Below, piece after piece: positions 8,585-21,045 of a DNA stretch of 64,000 nt. Every line of letters begins with the position of its first letter. Position 1 is the stretch's first letter. The notes under the pieces are model-generated. The model saw only the letters and a list, made by a program, of their open reading frames with translations, did no database searches and was not told the origin of the DNA. Source of the DNA: Pseudomonas urmiensis (GTDB lineage: Bacteria; Pseudomonadota; Gammaproteobacteria; Pseudomonadales; Pseudomonadaceae); assembly GCF_014268815.2 (NCBI RefSeq), contig NZ_JABWRE020000001.1, positions 4,717,001 to 4,781,000 of the forward strand. The letters run 5' to 3'. A program made the position numbers and the translations under genes.

Positions 8585-9898
8585 TCAAACAGCATTACGC
8601 GGCAACAACAGCCCCAACGGCAAACGCACCCGCGCCTCGATCCCACCGCCAGATCGATTGCGCAATTCAACATTGCCGCCATGCTGGGCCGCGATCCGCT
8701 TGACGATCGCCAACCCCAGCCCGGTGCCCTTGCCGCCACGCGCCCGGTCTCCGCGAATGAACGGGTTGAAGATCGTCTCCAGCTCCGACTCATCGATCCC
8801 CGCCCCGCGGTCGAGCACGCTGAGCACCACATACGGCGCACTCTCGTCGCCCGACACATAGGCCGCCACCTCGACGCCTTTGCCGGCGTGATGCAGCGCG
8901 TTGCCAATCAAGTTACCCAGCATGCGCTTGAGTGAAACCCGGCGCAGCGGGAAGGGTGGGATCGGCTCCAGGCACAGGCGCACACGTTCCTGCGGCTGGT
9001 TGTACGGCGCCACCACTTCACGCACCAGATCTCCCAGGTCGACCTCCTCCACCGGCTCATCACGGCCATCGCGGATGAAGGCCAGGAACTGGTCAAGGAT
9101 GGCGTCCATATCCTCGATATCCCGCACCATGTCATCGGTCAGGTCGTTGTCGTTGGCCATCAGCGACAGCGACAAGCGCAGGCGTGTCAGCGGCGTGCGC
9201 AGGTCATGCGACACCCCGGCTAGCATCAACTCACGCTCACGCGCGGCCTGTTCGACGTCTTCGGCCATCTGGTTGAACGAGCGGTACACCTCGGCCATCT
9301 CGCTCGGCGTGTCGCTGATCGGCAAGCGTACGCTACGCCCCTGCCCCAGCTGACGCGCGGCAAACACCAGGCGCTTGAGCGGTTGGTTGAGCTGGCGGAC
9401 GAAGATCCAGGCGGAGGCTGTGGACAACAGGCCGATCGCCAGGAACCAGCCCAGCACGTTCCAGATTTTCTGGCCACGCAGCGGGTGCGGATACAGCGGC
9501 ACCTTGAGCCAGCCCGGCCCCAGGCTCGGGGCATTGACCCACAGCGCCGGCGGGGCGTGCACGCGCAGGCGCACTTCAGTGTCTTCGCCCAGCTCGGCCT
9601 GCATCTGGCGCTGGTAGATCTCGCTGTACGGCCAGTGCTGCTCGCCTTCCGGCACACCGGAGCCGGTGACTCGGATCAAGCCAGCAGCCTCGGCGATCTT
9701 GTCGCGATTCTCCTCGTCGGCCGCCCAGTAGGCGCGCAAGGTCAGTGCCACACCATGGCTGTACTGGCGGTCGACCAGTACGTCCTCGTTCATCAACAGG
9801 TACACCAAGGTCAGCGCCTTGGAGAACAGGACGACGATCAGCACCAGCCACAGCGTGCGGGCGAAGAAGCTTTGCGGGAACCACAGAGGCGTTTTCAT
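8585..9898 (-). CDS. amgS: Sensor histidine kinase AmgS (EnvZ family)
   Basis: Inner-membrane sensor kinase of 437 residues. TM1 is near 13-35 (TLWLVLIVVLFSKALTLVYLL), a periplasmic loop of about 130 residues follows, TM2 is at ~160-180 (VLGWFLAIGLLSTASAWIFV), then HAMP, the H-box AGVSHDLRTPLTRLRLSL, and a catalytic domain with NLIGNALHHAGKG and GKGTGLGLAIVKRIAAQHGG. Pseudomonas orthologues next to tex and gshA are AmgS, which responds to envelope stress from misfolded membrane proteins, for example after aminoglycosides. The ATG at 9898 is preferred over a TTG three codons upstream. It is downstream of amgR in the same operon. Confidence 0.93.
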   Translation of the reverse strand: MKTPLWFPQSFFARTLWLVLIVVLFSKALTLVYLLMNEDVLVDRQYSHGVALTLRAYWAADEENRDKIAEAAGLIRVTGSGVPEGEQHWPYSEIYQRQMQAELGEDTEVRLRVHAPPALWVNAPSLGPGWLKVPLYPHPLRGQKIWNVLGWFLAIGLLSTASAWIFVRQLNQPLKRLVFAARQLGQGRSVRLPISDTPSEMAEVYRSFNQMAEDVEQAARERELMLAGVSHDLRTPLTRLRLSLSLMANDNDLTDDMVRDIEDMDAILDQFLAFIRDGRDEPVEEVDLGDLVREVVAPYNQPQERVRLCLEPIPPFPLRRVSLKRMLGNLIGNALHHAGKGVEVAAYVSGDESAPYVVLSVLDRGAGIDESELETIFNPFIRGDRARGGKGTGLGLAIVKRIAAQHGGNVELRNRSGGGIEARVRLPLGLLLPRNAV

Positions 9899-9967
9899 CG
9901 AAGACAACTATTGCAAGACAGCCGCGAGCAGGGCTCGCCAGGGTTGCCGGCCGGCCACAGACGAAAA

Positions 9968-9993
9968 CAGGGCGGCCCGTTCGGGTCGCCCTG
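9968..9993. other. Hairpin between amgR and amgS
   Basis: Near-perfect hairpin in the 119-bp gap between amgR and amgS: CAGGGCG plus GCCCG, a two-base tip, CGGGT plus CGCCCTG, with one G-T pair. There is no T-run on either side. It could be a processing or attenuation site setting the kinase-to-regulator ratio; that role is inference. Confidence 0.5.
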
Positions 9994-10017
9994 CCGCGTC
10001 CTGGCAAGCCTGCAGGC

Positions 10018-10758
10018 TCATTTGCCGGCGTTTCCATCCGGCACGAACACGTAGCCCACGCCCCAGACGGTCTGGATGTAGCGCGGCTTGGACGGATCCG
10101 GCTCGATCATGCGCCGCAAGCGCGAGATCTGCACGTCGATGGAGCGCTCCAGGGCGTCCCACTCACGGCCACGGGCCAGGTTCATCAGCTTGTCGCGGGT
10201 CAGCGGCTCACGGGCGTGCATGACCAGCGCCTTGAGCACGGCGAACTCACCGGTGGTGAGCATGTGCACTTCTTCGCCACGCTTGAGCTCACGGGTAGCC
10301 AGCGACAGCTCGTAGTCGCCAAAAGTGACGGTCTCGTCTTCGCTACCCGGAGCACCCGGTACGCTTGGCGCCTGCCGACGCAGTACTGCCTTGACTCGGG
10401 CTACCAGCTCGTCGGGGTTGAATGGCTTGGCCAGGTAATCGTCGGCGCCCAGTTCGAGGCCCTTGATACGGCTCAGCTCGTCGCCTTTGGCGGTGAGCAT
10501 GATGATCGGGATCTGGTTGTTCGCCGCACGCAGCCGGCGGCAGGCGGACAGGCCGTCCTCGCCAGGCAGCATCAGGTCGAGCACCACCAGGTTGAACACT
10601 TCACGCGCCAGCAGCCGGTCCATCTGTTCGACGTTGGGCACCGCACGGGCGCGAAAGCCCTTGCTGGTGAAGAAACGTTCCAGCAGGCTGCTGAGCCCTG
10701 GATCGTCGTCGACGATGAGAATCTTGTCGCCTTCAGCGGTATTTGCGGTGCTGGTCAT
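10018..10758 (-). CDS. amgR: OmpR-family response regulator AmgR
   Basis: Winged-helix response regulator of 246 residues, partner of the adjacent kinase. Receiver at about 12-125 with acidic D17-D19, phosphoacceptor D61 in LVVLDLMLPGEDG, the switch Thr in IIMLTAKGD and Lys in YLAKPFNPDEL. The C-terminal trans_reg_C domain at about 145-240 ends with RYIQTVWGVGYVFVPDG. AGGAG lies 6 bp upstream of the ATG at 10758. The same gene is annotated ompR in P. putida genomes; the tex-gshA neighbourhood matches the P. aeruginosa amgRS locus. It diverges from tex across 231 bp. Confidence 0.94.
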   Translation of the reverse strand: MTSTANTAEGDKILIVDDDPGLSSLLERFFTSKGFRARAVPNVEQMDRLLAREVFNLVVLDLMLPGEDGLSACRRLRAANNQIPIIMLTAKGDELSRIKGLELGADDYLAKPFNPDELVARVKAVLRRQAPSVPGAPGSEDETVTFGDYELSLATRELKRGEEVHMLTTGEFAVLKALVMHAREPLTRDKLMNLARGREWDALERSIDVQISRLRRMIEPDPSKPRYIQTVWGVGYVFVPDGNAGK

Positions 10759-10989
10759 CAATAACTCCTCTGATATCGCCGCGTATTATGGCGTAGCCAT
10801 TGCGGCGCGTGCCGTGTGCATTGTTAGCAGATTTTTCCCGGGGCGCCACTTCCGTGCAGATCCCGGCTGGCTCAGCGCCATCACCGCAAGCCTGGCGTGA
10901 TGAGTATAATGCGCGGCTTTCACCCAGCGCCGCCGGGCTCGAATGCCCACCTGCGGCCTCCAGTATTCACATATTGTCAGGTGGTTCTC

Positions 10990-13313
<2,324 letters not shown>

Positions 13314-13314
<1 letters not shown>

Positions 13315-13697
13315 TGGACGTGCCCAAGGAGTACGTCGAGAGCGCCTTCAGCCAGCTGCTGGGCTGCCGACTGCAACACCTTGAACAAGGTGTCGCCACG
13401 GTCGCCCTGGCGCTCGAACCGCACCTGCGCAACCGTGGCCAGAAGCTGCATGGCGGGGCGATCTTCAGCCTGGTCGACATCGCCATGGGCCTGGCCTGCT
13501 CGGCCAGCCATGGCTTTGACCAGCAGAGCGTGACCATCGAGTGCAAGATCAACTACATGCGCGCCGTCAGCGACGGTGAGGTGCTGTGCACCGCCCGCGT
13601 GCTGCACGCTGGGCGGCGCACCCTGGTTGTCGACGCCGACGTAGTCCAAGGCGACAAACTGGTGGCCAAAGCGCAAGGAACCTTCGCGGTTCTCTAG
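13314..13697 (+). CDS. PaaI-family hotdog thioesterase
   Basis: Protein of 127 residues with the PaaI/YdiI-type hotdog fold: RNRGQKLHGGAIFSLVDIAMGLAC contains the HGG motif and the catalytic Asp of the helix, and TIECKINYMRAV is the following strand. Such enzymes hydrolyse aryl- or acyl-CoA thioesters; the substrate is not predictable. The ATG at 13314 shares its first base with the tex stop (TGATG), so it is probably translated by reinitiation after tex. The same pairing occurs in P. aeruginosa. Confidence 0.88.
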
Positions 13698-13737
13698 CTC
13701 CCAAACAGCTATCTGCGGTATTTTCGGCAGTATTGAA

Positions 13738-13845
13738 CGGTGGGGCCGCTACGTGCCCCATCGCAAGCTGCGCTAGCTCCCACAGGTTTCATGCCGTATC
13801 TGGGGGAGCTGGCCCAGCCTGCGATGGGCTATGTAGCGGCCCTGA
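13738..13845. repeat. Large imperfect inverted repeat, a second repeat family
   Basis: Left arm GGGGCCGCTACGTGCCCCATCG onward and right arm GCGATGGGCTATGTAGCGGCCC are complementary over about 45 bp, around a centre reading AGCTCCCACAGG..CTGGGGGAGCT. It lacks the GCGGGCTTGCCCCGC core of the other repeats here, so it is a distinct family. It fills most of the gap between the thioesterase gene and gshA. Confidence 0.8.
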
Positions 13846-13970
13846 ATCGGCGTTGGCATTACCGAAAACCCAGCTAAACCAGGCGACAACGCCAGTTCCT
13901 TTGTCCCTACCCTTGTAGACCGTCATATCTACCCCCATATTGGGGCGACTGACGCGTGAAGGAATACATC

Positions 13971-15548
13971 TTGAGCGACCTCCTCAAAAGCCGCCTGAGC
14001 CTGCTCAGTGCCAATCTCCCCTTGCTCAAGCAGTGCCTGCACGGTATTGAGCGCGAATGCTTGCGCGTGACCGACGAAGGTCGCCTGGCCCAGACCCCGC
14101 ACCCGCAAGCCCTGGGATCGGCGCTGACCAACGAGCAGATCACCACCGATTATTCCGAGTCGCTGCTGGAGTTCATCACCCCAGCCCTGGCCGATCCTGC
14201 GCAAGTGCTGGAGAACCTCGAGGAGGTCCACCGCTTCGTTCAGTCCAAGCTTGGCAACGAATACCTGTGGAGCCCGTCGATGCCCTGTGCATTGCCGGCC
14301 GAAGAAGACATTCCGATCGCCTACTACGGCACCTCCAATATCGGCCAGCTCAAGTACGTCTACCGCAAGGGCCTGGCCCTGCGCTATGGCCGCACCATGC
14401 AGTGCATTGCCGGTATTCATTACAACTTCTCGCTGCCTGAAGCGCTTTGGCCGCTGCTGCGCCAAACCGAAGGCGGCACCGAGAGCGACCGCGACTACCA
14501 GTCGTCGGCGTACATCGCCCTGATCCGTAACTTCCGCCGTTACAGCTGGCTGCTGATGTACCTGTTCGGCGCCTCGCCGGCGCTGGACGCCGGCTTCCTG
14601 CGCGGCCGTGCGCATCAGCTCGAGCACCTCGACGCCGAAACCCTGTACCTGCCCTACGCCACTAGCCTGCGCATGAGCGACCTGGGTTACCAGAGCAGCG
14701 CCCAGGCCGGCCTGACGCCGTGCTACAACAACCTCGCCAGCTACACCGACAGCCTGCGCAAGGCGGTGGGCACGCCCTACCCGCCCTACGTCGAGGTCGG
14801 CACGCACAAGGATGGCGAGTGGGTGCAGCTGAACACCAACATCCTGCAGATCGAAAACGAGTATTACTCGAACATTCGCCCCAAGCGCGTCACCTACACC
14901 GGCGAGCGGCCGATCCAGGCGCTGATGGCCCGTGGCGTGCAGTACGTCGAAGTGCGCTGCCTGGACATCAACCCGTTCCTGCCGGTGGGTATCGACCTGG
15001 CGCAGGCGCGCTTCCTCGATGCCTTCCTGCTGCTCTGCGCGCTCGACGACAGCCCGCAGCTGGACAACGGCGAATGTGGCCAATGCACCAACAACTTCCT
15101 GACCGTGGTCAAGGAAGGCCGCCGCCCAGGGCTGGAGCTGCAGCGGGGCGGTCAGCCGATCGCGCTCAAGACCTGGGCCTCTGAGTTGATCGAACGCATC
15201 ACGCCACTGGCCGAGCTGCTCGACCAGGCCAACGGCGGTGAGGAGCACGTTCGGGCGCTACGCGCGCAGCAGGCCAAGATCGATGATCCTGAGCTGACGC
15301 CATCGGCCCAGGTCCTGGCACGCATGACCGAACACGACGAAACCTTCGTGCAGTTCTCCCTGCGCCAGAGCCAGCTGCACGCCGCAACGTTCCGCGAGCA
15401 GCCGCTGAGCCCGGAGCGCCAACAGGCCTTCGAGACCCTGGCGCGCAACTCGCTGGCCGAGCAAGCCAAGCTTGAGCAGGAAGAAGTCGGCGATTTCGAT
15501 GTGTTCGTCGGCGCCTACCAGGCGAGCATCCTGGCGATCAGCAACTGA
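13971..15548 (+). CDS. gshA: Glutamate-cysteine ligase
   Basis: First enzyme of glutathione synthesis, joining glutamate and cysteine with ATP in the cytoplasm. The 525-residue product has the length and sequence of the proteobacterial GshA type: [10 protein letters not shown] near the N-terminus, [27 protein letters not shown] and [13 protein letters not shown] place the start at the TTG at 13971 ([12 protein letters not shown]) because AAGGA lies 7 bp upstream and the protein then begins as in relatives; a GTG five codons earlier overlaps that ribosome-binding site. A TetR regulator gene follows with a one-base overlap. Confidence 0.96.
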   Translation: MSDLLKSRLSLLSANLPLLKQCLHGIERECLRVTDEGRLAQTPHPQALGSALTNEQITTDYSESLLEFITPALADPAQVLENLEEVHRFVQSKLGNEYLWSPSMPCALPAEEDIPIAYYGTSNIGQLKYVYRKGLALRYGRTMQCIAGIHYNFSLPEALWPLLRQTEGGTESDRDYQSSAYIALIRNFRRYSWLLMYLFGASPALDAGFLRGRAHQLEHLDAETLYLPYATSLRMSDLGYQSSAQAGLTPCYNNLASYTDSLRKAVGTPYPPYVEVGTHKDGEWVQLNTNILQIENEYYSNIRPKRVTYTGERPIQALMARGVQYVEVRCLDINPFLPVGIDLAQARFLDAFLLLCALDDSPQLDNGECGQCTNNFLTVVKEGRRPGLELQRGGQPIALKTWASELIERITPLAELLDQANGGEEHVRALRAQQAKIDDPELTPSAQVLARMTEHDETFVQFSLRQSQLHAATFREQPLSPERQQAFETLARNSLAEQAKLEQEEVGDFDVFVGAYQASILAISN

Positions 15549-16177
15549 TGACCCGCACAGCCACGCCACGCAAGCCACGCGCGAGCAGCCAGGCCAGGAT
15601 CGAAGCGATCCTGGCGGCGGCGCGCGAACTATTGGCTGAGCAAGGTGTGGCTGGGCTGTCGGTGTACAGCGTTGCCGAGCGGGCGCAGATTCCGCCGTCT
15701 TCGGTGTATCACTTCTTCGCCAGCGTTCCGGCGCTGCTTGAAGCGCTCACCGCCGATGTGCACCGGGCGTTTCGCGAAGCATTGCGGGCGCCGATTGACC
15801 CCGCCACGCTGGTAACCTGGCATGACCTGTCGCGACTGATCGAGCAACGCATGCTCGACATCTACAACGGCGATGCCGCGGCGCGTCAGTTGATCCTGGC
15901 GCAACATGGTCTGAGCGAAGTGGTGCAAGCCGACCGGCAGCACGACATGGAATTGGGCGAGCTGATGCACAAGCTGTTCGACCAACACTTCCAGTTGCCG
16001 GCGGTGCCGAGCGACGTCGATGTGTTCGCCCTGGCCATGGAACTGAGCGACCGGGTGTATGCCCGCTCGGTGCAGTTGCATGAGCAGATCACCCCGCGCA
16101 TGGCCGAGGAAGGCAAGCGGGTGTTCGAGGCGTACCTGGGGTTATACCTGCCGCCGTTCCTGCCAAAACGCATTTGA
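15548..16177 (+). CDS. TetR-family transcriptional regulator
   Basis: DNA-binding regulator of 209 residues. The TetR helix-turn-helix is at about 17-63 (RIEAILAAARELLAEQG, then LSVYSVAERAQIPPSSVYHFF). The C-terminal ligand-binding part is not assigned to a subfamily. Its ATG overlaps the gshA stop by one base (TGATG), so it should be co-translated with gshA; it is followed by a REP pair, after which the ssu operon runs on the opposite strand. Whether it regulates gshA, the ssu genes or something elsewhere is not shown. Confidence 0.88.
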   Translation: MTRTATPRKPRASSQARIEAILAAARELLAEQGVAGLSVYSVAERAQIPPSSVYHFFASVPALLEALTADVHRAFREALRAPIDPATLVTWHDLSRLIEQRMLDIYNGDAAARQLILAQHGLSEVVQADRQHDMELGELMHKLFDQHFQLPAVPSDVDVFALAMELSDRVYARSVQLHEQITPRMAEEGKRVFEAYLGLYLPPFLPKRI

Positions 16178-16188
16178 AGAACGCGCAA

Positions 16189-16277
16189 CGTGGGAGCGGG
16201 CTTGCTCCGCGATAGCGACCGTCGCGACACCCTCGTCGTCCGGCCTGACACTATCGCGGGGCAAGCCCGCTCCCACG
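16189..16277. repeat. Inverted REP pair
   Basis: Two facing REP copies (left copy has TTGCTCCGCGATAG, right copy CTATCGCGGGGCAAG) around a GC-rich 30-bp centre, between the convergent TetR gene and ssuF. Confidence 0.92.
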
Positions 16278-16319
16278 TATCACGCTCACCACATGGCATG
16301 GCTGGGCATGCTCAGGTCA

Positions 16320-16535
16320 TCACAGCTTGGCGATGGACACCTCGGTCGATTTGACGAAGGCAATCACTTCGCTGCCGACCTGCAGCTCCAGCTCACGCAC
16401 GGAGCGGGTGGTGATCACCGAGGTGACGACGCCGGAAGCGGTCTGCACGTCGATTTCCGACAGTACCGGACCTTCGAGGATTTCTTTCACGGTGCCTTTG
16501 AACTGGTTACGGACGTTGATGGCTTTGATAGTCAT
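16320..16535 (-). CDS. ssuF: SsuF, molybdopterin-binding TOBE-domain protein
   Basis: Single TOBE/Mop domain of 71 residues (MTIKAINVRNQFKGTVKEI, then GPVLSEIDVQTASGVVTSVIT), the size of bacterial molbindins. In P. putida this is the last gene of the ssu operon and is needed for growth on sulfonates and sulfate esters, though no enzyme in the operon is known to use molybdenum. It lies 31 bp downstream of ssuB on the same strand and ends just before a REP pair. Confidence 0.93.
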   Translation of the reverse strand: MTIKAINVRNQFKGTVKEILEGPVLSEIDVQTASGVVTSVITTRSVRELELQVGSEVIAFVKSTEVSIAKL

Positions 16536-16566
16536 GGCTTGATTCCTTCTTTCTGGCTTCTGGGGT

Positions 16567-17379
16567 TCAGTGGGCCCAACGCAGTTGCGTGGGCAAAGGG
16601 GCTACAGGGTCCGGCTCGGGCGGTGTGCCCGGGACGGAAAGAACACGGTTGAGCACTTCGCTTTCCAGCGCCGCCAGGCGGTGCGAACCACGCGCACGGG
16701 GCCTGGCCAGGTCGACGTTCAGGTCCAGGCCGACTTCGCCGTCCTCGATCAGGATCACCCGGTCGGCCACCGCAACTGCCTCGCTGACGTCATGGGTGAC
16801 CAACAGCACGGTGAAACCATGCTGACGCCACAGGCGTTCGATCAGTTGCTGCATCTCGATCCGGGTCAGCGCATCCAGAGCACCGAGCGGTTCATCCAAC
16901 AGCAGCAGGCGCGGCTGGTGAATCAGCGCACGGGCCAAGGCCACACGTTGCTTCTGGCCACCGGACAAGGCCGCCGGCCACTCATTGGCGCGATCGGCCA
17001 GGCCGACCGCTTCCAAGGCTTGCAGCGCCTTTGGCCGCCAGTCGCCGGACAACCCCAGGCCAACGTTGTCGATCACTTTTTTCCAGGGCAGCAATCGCGC
17101 GTCCTGGAACATCAAGCGGGTTTCCTCACGGGCCTCGGCCAACGGCGCAGCACCGGCCAGCAGTTCACCGGCACTGGGCTTGTCGAGCCCGGCCAGCAAG
17201 CGCAGCAAGGTGCTCTTGCCGCAGCCGCTGCGCCCTACGATGGCGACGAACTGACCGGCCGGGATGTGCAGGTCGATCCCGCGCAGCACTTCGCGCTGAC
17301 CGAACGTCTTGCGCAGGCCTTGGGATGCCAGGGGGATGCCACGCAGCAAGCGCGGCGGTTGTTCCTTGAGCACGGTCAT
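16567..17379 (-). CDS. ssuB: Aliphatic sulfonate ABC transporter ATPase
   Basis: Cytoplasmic ATPase of the sulfonate importer, 270 residues. Walker A is GRSGCGKST, the signature is [15 protein letters not shown], Walker B is [16 protein letters not shown] and the H-loop is [11 protein letters not shown], all intact. The start overlaps the ssuC stop by 4 bp, and ssuF follows. The order ssuE-A-D-C-B-F matches P. putida. Confidence 0.96.
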   Translation of the reverse strand: MTVLKEQPPRLLRGIPLASQGLRKTFGQREVLRGIDLHIPAGQFVAIVGRSGCGKSTLLRLLAGLDKPSAGELLAGAAPLAEAREETRLMFQDARLLPWKKVIDNVGLGLSGDWRPKALQALEAVGLADRANEWPAALSGGQKQRVALARALIHQPRLLLLDEPLGALDALTRIEMQQLIERLWRQHGFTVLLVTHDVSEAVAVADRVILIEDGEVGLDLNVDLARPRARGSHRLAALESEVLNRVLSVPGTPPEPDPVAPLPTQLRWAH

Positions 17380-18173
17380 GCGCCCTCCTTCTTCGCCGGT
17401 TGGTAGGCCGGGTGCCAGCGCAGCCAGACACGCTCCAGGCCACGGGCGGCGAGGTCGGCGAGCTTGCCGAGCACGGCATACATGACGATGGCCAGGACCA
17501 CCACGTCGGTCTGCAGGAACTCACGCGCATTCATTGCCAGGTAACCGATGCCGGCGTTGGCCGAAATGGTCTCGGCGACGATCAAGGTCAGCCACATGAA
17601 GCCCAGGGCGAAACGCACACCGACCAGGATCGACGGCAGCGCACCGGGCAGGATCACCTGGCGGAACAGGCCAAAGCCTGACAGGCCGTAGCTGCGCGCC
17701 ATTTCCACCAACGCCGGGTCCACATTACGAATGCCGTGGTAGGTGTTCAGGTAGATCGGGAACAGCGTGCCCAGCGCGACCAGGAAGATCTTGGCCGACT
17801 CATCGATGCCGAACCACAGGATCACCAGCGGGATCAGCGCCAGGTGCGGTACGTTGCGGATCATCTGCACCGAGCTGTCGAGCAGACGTTCGCCCCAGTT
17901 CGACAGGCCAGTGATGAAGCCCAGCAACAGACCGATGCTGCCGCCGATCAGGAAGCCGACGCCTGCGCGCCAGCCACTGATCGCCAGGTGGCTCCAGATC
18001 TCGCCGCTGCGCACCAGCTCGACGCCTGCACTGATCACCGCACTCGGCGCCGGCAGGATGCGGGTCGACAGCCAGCCTGCGCTGACTGCCAGTTGCCACA
18101 CCGCCAACAGCAGCACGGGCAAGGCCCACGGCGCCAGGCGTTGCGACAGGTTGGAGGAGGTTGCACGACTCAT
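17376..18173 (-). CDS. ssuC: Aliphatic sulfonate ABC transporter permease
   Basis: Inner-membrane permease of 265 residues with about six transmembrane helices. The EAA loop that docks the ATPase is [25 protein letters not shown]. It lies 11 bp downstream of ssuD and overlaps ssuB by 4 bp. It works with SsuA and SsuB to import alkanesulfonates. Confidence 0.96.
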   Translation of the reverse strand: MSRATSSNLSQRLAPWALPVLLLAVWQLAVSAGWLSTRILPAPSAVISAGVELVRSGEIWSHLAISGWRAGVGFLIGGSIGLLLGFITGLSNWGERLLDSSVQMIRNVPHLALIPLVILWFGIDESAKIFLVALGTLFPIYLNTYHGIRNVDPALVEMARSYGLSGFGLFRQVILPGALPSILVGVRFALGFMWLTLIVAETISANAGIGYLAMNAREFLQTDVVVLAIVMYAVLGKLADLAARGLERVWLRWHPAYQPAKKEGA

Positions 18174-18184
18174 GGCCTACGTCC

Positions 18185-19333
18185 TCAGCTCTGCGACACG
18201 GACTTGGGCAGGATGTCGTTGGCCACCATCTCGCCGAACGGGCTCACGTAGCCGCCGGACTTCGGCTGCTCTGGGCGCTGCACGTCCAGGTGCGGGAACA
18301 GCAGTTCAGCCACCCGGTAGGACTCTTCCAGGTGTGGATAACCAGAGAAGATGAAGGTATCGATACCCAGGTCTGCGTATTCCTTGACCCGCGCCGCAAC
18401 GGTCGGGCCATCGCCCACCAGCGCAGTGCCGGCGCCACCGCGCACCAGGCCAACACCGGCCCACAGGTTGGGGCTGACTTCGAGGTTGTCGCGCTTGCCG
18501 CCGTGCAGGGCAGCCATGCGTTGCTGGCCAACCGAGTCGAAGCGCGCCAGCGAAGCCTGGGCACGGGCGATGGTGTCATCGTCCAGGTGCGAGATCAGGC
18601 GATCGGCAGCGGCCCAGGCCTCTTCGTTGGTTTCCCGCACGATCACGTGCAGACGAATACCGAAGCGTACTTCGCGGCCTTGGGCGGCGGCTTTCTCACG
18701 CACCTGGGCGATCTTTTCGGCCACGGCCGATGGCGGCTCGCCCCAGGTCAGGTACAGCTCGACCTGCTCGGCGGCCAGGTCCTGGGCTGCTTCTGACGAC
18801 CCACCGAAGTACAGCGGCGGGCGCGGTTGCTGGATCGGCGGATAGAGCAGCTTGGCGCCCTTCACCTGGATGTGCTTGCCGTCGTAGTCGACGTTTTCGC
18901 CTTCGAGCACCTTGCGCCAGATGCGGGTGAATTCGACCGACGCTTCGTAGCGCTCCTGATGGTTCAGGTGCAGGCCGTCGCCCGCCAACTCGTCCGGGTC
19001 ACCGCCGGTCACCAGGTTGAACAGCGCGCGGCCATTGGACAGGCGATCGAGGGTCGCGGCCTGGCGAGCGGCCACGGTCGGCGAGATGATGCCTGGGCGC
19101 AGGGCGACCAGGAATTTCAGGTTCTGCGTCACCGGGATCAGCGAGGCAGCGACCAGCCAGGAGTCCTCGCAAGAACGTCCGGTCGGGATCAGCACCCCGC
19201 CAAAGCCAAGGTGGTCGGCGGCCTGGGCGATCTGTTGCAGGTAACCGTGGTCGACCGCGCGGGCGCCGTCGGAGGTGCCCAGGTACTTGCCGTCACCGTG
19301 GGTGGGAAGGAACCAGAAAATATTAAGGCTCAT
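18185..19333 (-). CDS. ssuD: FMNH2-dependent alkanesulfonate monooxygenase
   Basis: Cleaves C1-C10 alkanesulfonates to the aldehyde and sulfite, using FMNH2 supplied by SsuE. The 382-residue protein has the bacterial luciferase-like TIM-barrel; [12 protein letters not shown] holds C55, equivalent to the active-site-lid Cys54 of E. coli SsuD, and [23 protein letters not shown] is the phosphate-binding part. It lies between ssuA (59 bp upstream) and ssuC (11 bp downstream) in the ssu operon. Confidence 0.97.
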   Translation of the reverse strand: MSLNIFWFLPTHGDGKYLGTSDGARAVDHGYLQQIAQAADHLGFGGVLIPTGRSCEDSWLVAASLIPVTQNLKFLVALRPGIISPTVAARQAATLDRLSNGRALFNLVTGGDPDELAGDGLHLNHQERYEASVEFTRIWRKVLEGENVDYDGKHIQVKGAKLLYPPIQQPRPPLYFGGSSEAAQDLAAEQVELYLTWGEPPSAVAEKIAQVREKAAAQGREVRFGIRLHVIVRETNEEAWAAADRLISHLDDDTIARAQASLARFDSVGQQRMAALHGGKRDNLEVSPNLWAGVGLVRGGAGTALVGDGPTVAARVKEYADLGIDTFIFSGYPHLEESYRVAELLFPHLDVQRPEQPKSGGYVSPFGEMVANDILPKSVSQS

Positions 19334-19392
19334 TGGAGTTGTCTCCTCAAGTGGGGCTCAGCCGGAGCGACGCCCCGGCACAGGCGAATCAA

Positions 19393-20358
19393 TCAAGGCG
19401 CGCTAGCGACCTTGGCCGGGGGTGTCCAGATCACGTCCTTGATGCTCAGCGGCTTGGGAATCAGCTTGAGCGCCTGGAAGGTGTCGGCGATCTTCTGTTG
19501 GGCGGCCACCACTTCAGGGGTCAGCGGCGCGGCACCGTAGCCTTGGCGCTTGACCGAGGTCAGGGTGATGTCGGCGGGCAGACCGAGCAGGGGTGCAACC
19601 TGGTCGGTAACTTCCTGCGGATTGGCCTGCGACCACTCGCCGACGGCGCGGACTTCTTCGATCAGGGTGTTGATCACAGCCGGGTGCTGGGTGGCGTAAT
19701 TGCGGGTCGCCAGGTAGAACTGGTGGTTGTCGACCAGATCCTTGCCATCACGCAAGGTGCGCGCTTGCAGTTGCTGTTCGGCGGCGGCCTGGTACGGGTC
19801 CCAGATTACCCAGGCATCGACGCTGCCACGCTCGAACGCGGCGCGGGCATCGGCTGGCGGCAGGTACACCGGTTGGATGTCGGCGTATTTCAGGCCAGCG
19901 TCTTGCAGCGCGCGGACCAGCAGGTAATGCACGTTGGAGCCTTTGTTCAGCGCAACCTTCTTGCCCTTGAGCTCTTTTACCGACTGGATCGTCGAGCCCT
20001 TGGGCACCAGGATCGCTTCGCTGTGCGGGGCTGGCGGCTCGTAGGCCACATACAGCAGATCGGCGCCGGCGGCCTGAGCGAACACTGGCGGGGTTTCGCC
20101 GGTGACGCCGAAGTCGATCGAGCCGACGTTCAAGCCTTCGAGCAGCTGCGGGCCACCAGGAAACTCGGTCCATTGCACCTGGATGCCCTGTTCGGCCAGG
20201 CGCTTCTCAAGCGTACCCTTGGCCTTGAGCAGCACCAGGGTGCCGTATTTCTGGTAACCGATGCGCAGGCTCTGGGCCTGGGCTTGGGTGATGGCGCCGA
20301 AGGACACAGCCGCCGCAAACAGGGCGACCAGACCGCGACGCAAGAAGACTGTGCGCAT
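19393..20358 (-). CDS. ssuA: Aliphatic sulfonate-binding periplasmic protein
   Basis: Periplasmic binding protein of 321 residues with an N-terminal signal peptide (hydrophobic ~10-24, cleavage predicted after AQAQA, before QSLRIGYQKYG). The family motifs LRIGYQKYGTLVLLKAKG and WTEFPGGPQLLEGLNVGSIDFG are present. It delivers alkanesulfonates to SsuBC. It is the second gene of the operon, 93 bp after ssuE. Confidence 0.96.
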   Translation of the reverse strand: MRTVFLRRGLVALFAAAVSFGAITQAQAQSLRIGYQKYGTLVLLKAKGTLEKRLAEQGIQVQWTEFPGGPQLLEGLNVGSIDFGVTGETPPVFAQAAGADLLYVAYEPPAPHSEAILVPKGSTIQSVKELKGKKVALNKGSNVHYLLVRALQDAGLKYADIQPVYLPPADARAAFERGSVDAWVIWDPYQAAAEQQLQARTLRDGKDLVDNHQFYLATRNYATQHPAVINTLIEEVRAVGEWSQANPQEVTDQVAPLLGLPADITLTSVKRQGYGAAPLTPEVVAAQQKIADTFQALKLIPKPLSIKDVIWTPPAKVASAP

Positions 20359-20451
20359 GGCGCTCTCCTGTGCGAATGAGGTTCGGGTTGCACCTGCTTG
20401 CCTCGTTGACGGGCGAGTAAGGTGGAAAAACAGTGAAGCGGTTGGGCGAGT

Positions 20452-21045
20452 TCAGATACTCCAGCGAGCACTGATCAGGCGTTCGTTGAGCTCGCCAGGA
20501 GCCACCGGTTTCGGCCGGCGGGCCAAGGCGCTGTGAAACGTTTCCAGCGAATCGAGCAGTCGCGCTTGCAGCGCGTCGGCCAACTGCGCCGGGTTGTTGC
20601 CTTCGCCGTAGGCGATCTGGCTGTCGTCGGCGAAGATCCCTTGCAGGGTCTCCTGCGCCTTGAGTGCCGACAGCACGGGTTTGAGTGCGTAATCCACCGC
20701 CAGCATGTGGGCGATGCTGCCGCCGGTTGCAATCGGCAGGACCACCTTGTGTTCCAGCGCGCGCTCCGGCAGCAGGTCGAGCAAGGTCTTCAGGGCGCCA
20801 GCAAACGATGCCTTGTACACCGGGGTGGAAACCACCAGGCCATCGGCCTGGGCGACCAGGTCCTGGAAGTGGCGCACCTGCGGGCTGTCGAAGCGGGCAT
20901 GCAGCAGGTCTTCGGCGGGGAACTCACGTACCTGGAAGGTCACCACCTCGACCCCGCGATCCTGCAGCCACTGGCGTGAACGCTCTAGCAGCACGCCGGA
21001 GCGTGAACGGGTACTTGGGCTTCCACCGACCGAAACAACCAGCAT
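20452..21045 (-). CDS. ssuE: NADPH-dependent FMN reductase SsuE
   Basis: Flavodoxin-fold reductase of 197 residues that supplies FMNH2 to SsuD. The N-terminal [17 protein letters not shown] is the FMN-phosphate-binding loop and [29 protein letters not shown] the second flavin-binding segment. It is the first gene of the ssu operon; AAGGA lies 9 bp before the ATG. Its upstream region carries the TTTATTCCAT motif and a REP-derived repeat array. Confidence 0.95.
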   Translation of the reverse strand: MLVVSVGGSPSTRSRSGVLLERSRQWLQDRGVEVVTFQVREFPAEDLLHARFDSPQVRHFQDLVAQADGLVVSTPVYKASFAGALKTLLDLLPERALEHKVVLPIATGGSIAHMLAVDYALKPVLSALKAQETLQGIFADDSQIAYGEGNNPAQLADALQARLLDSLETFHSALARRPKPVAPGELNERLISARWSI

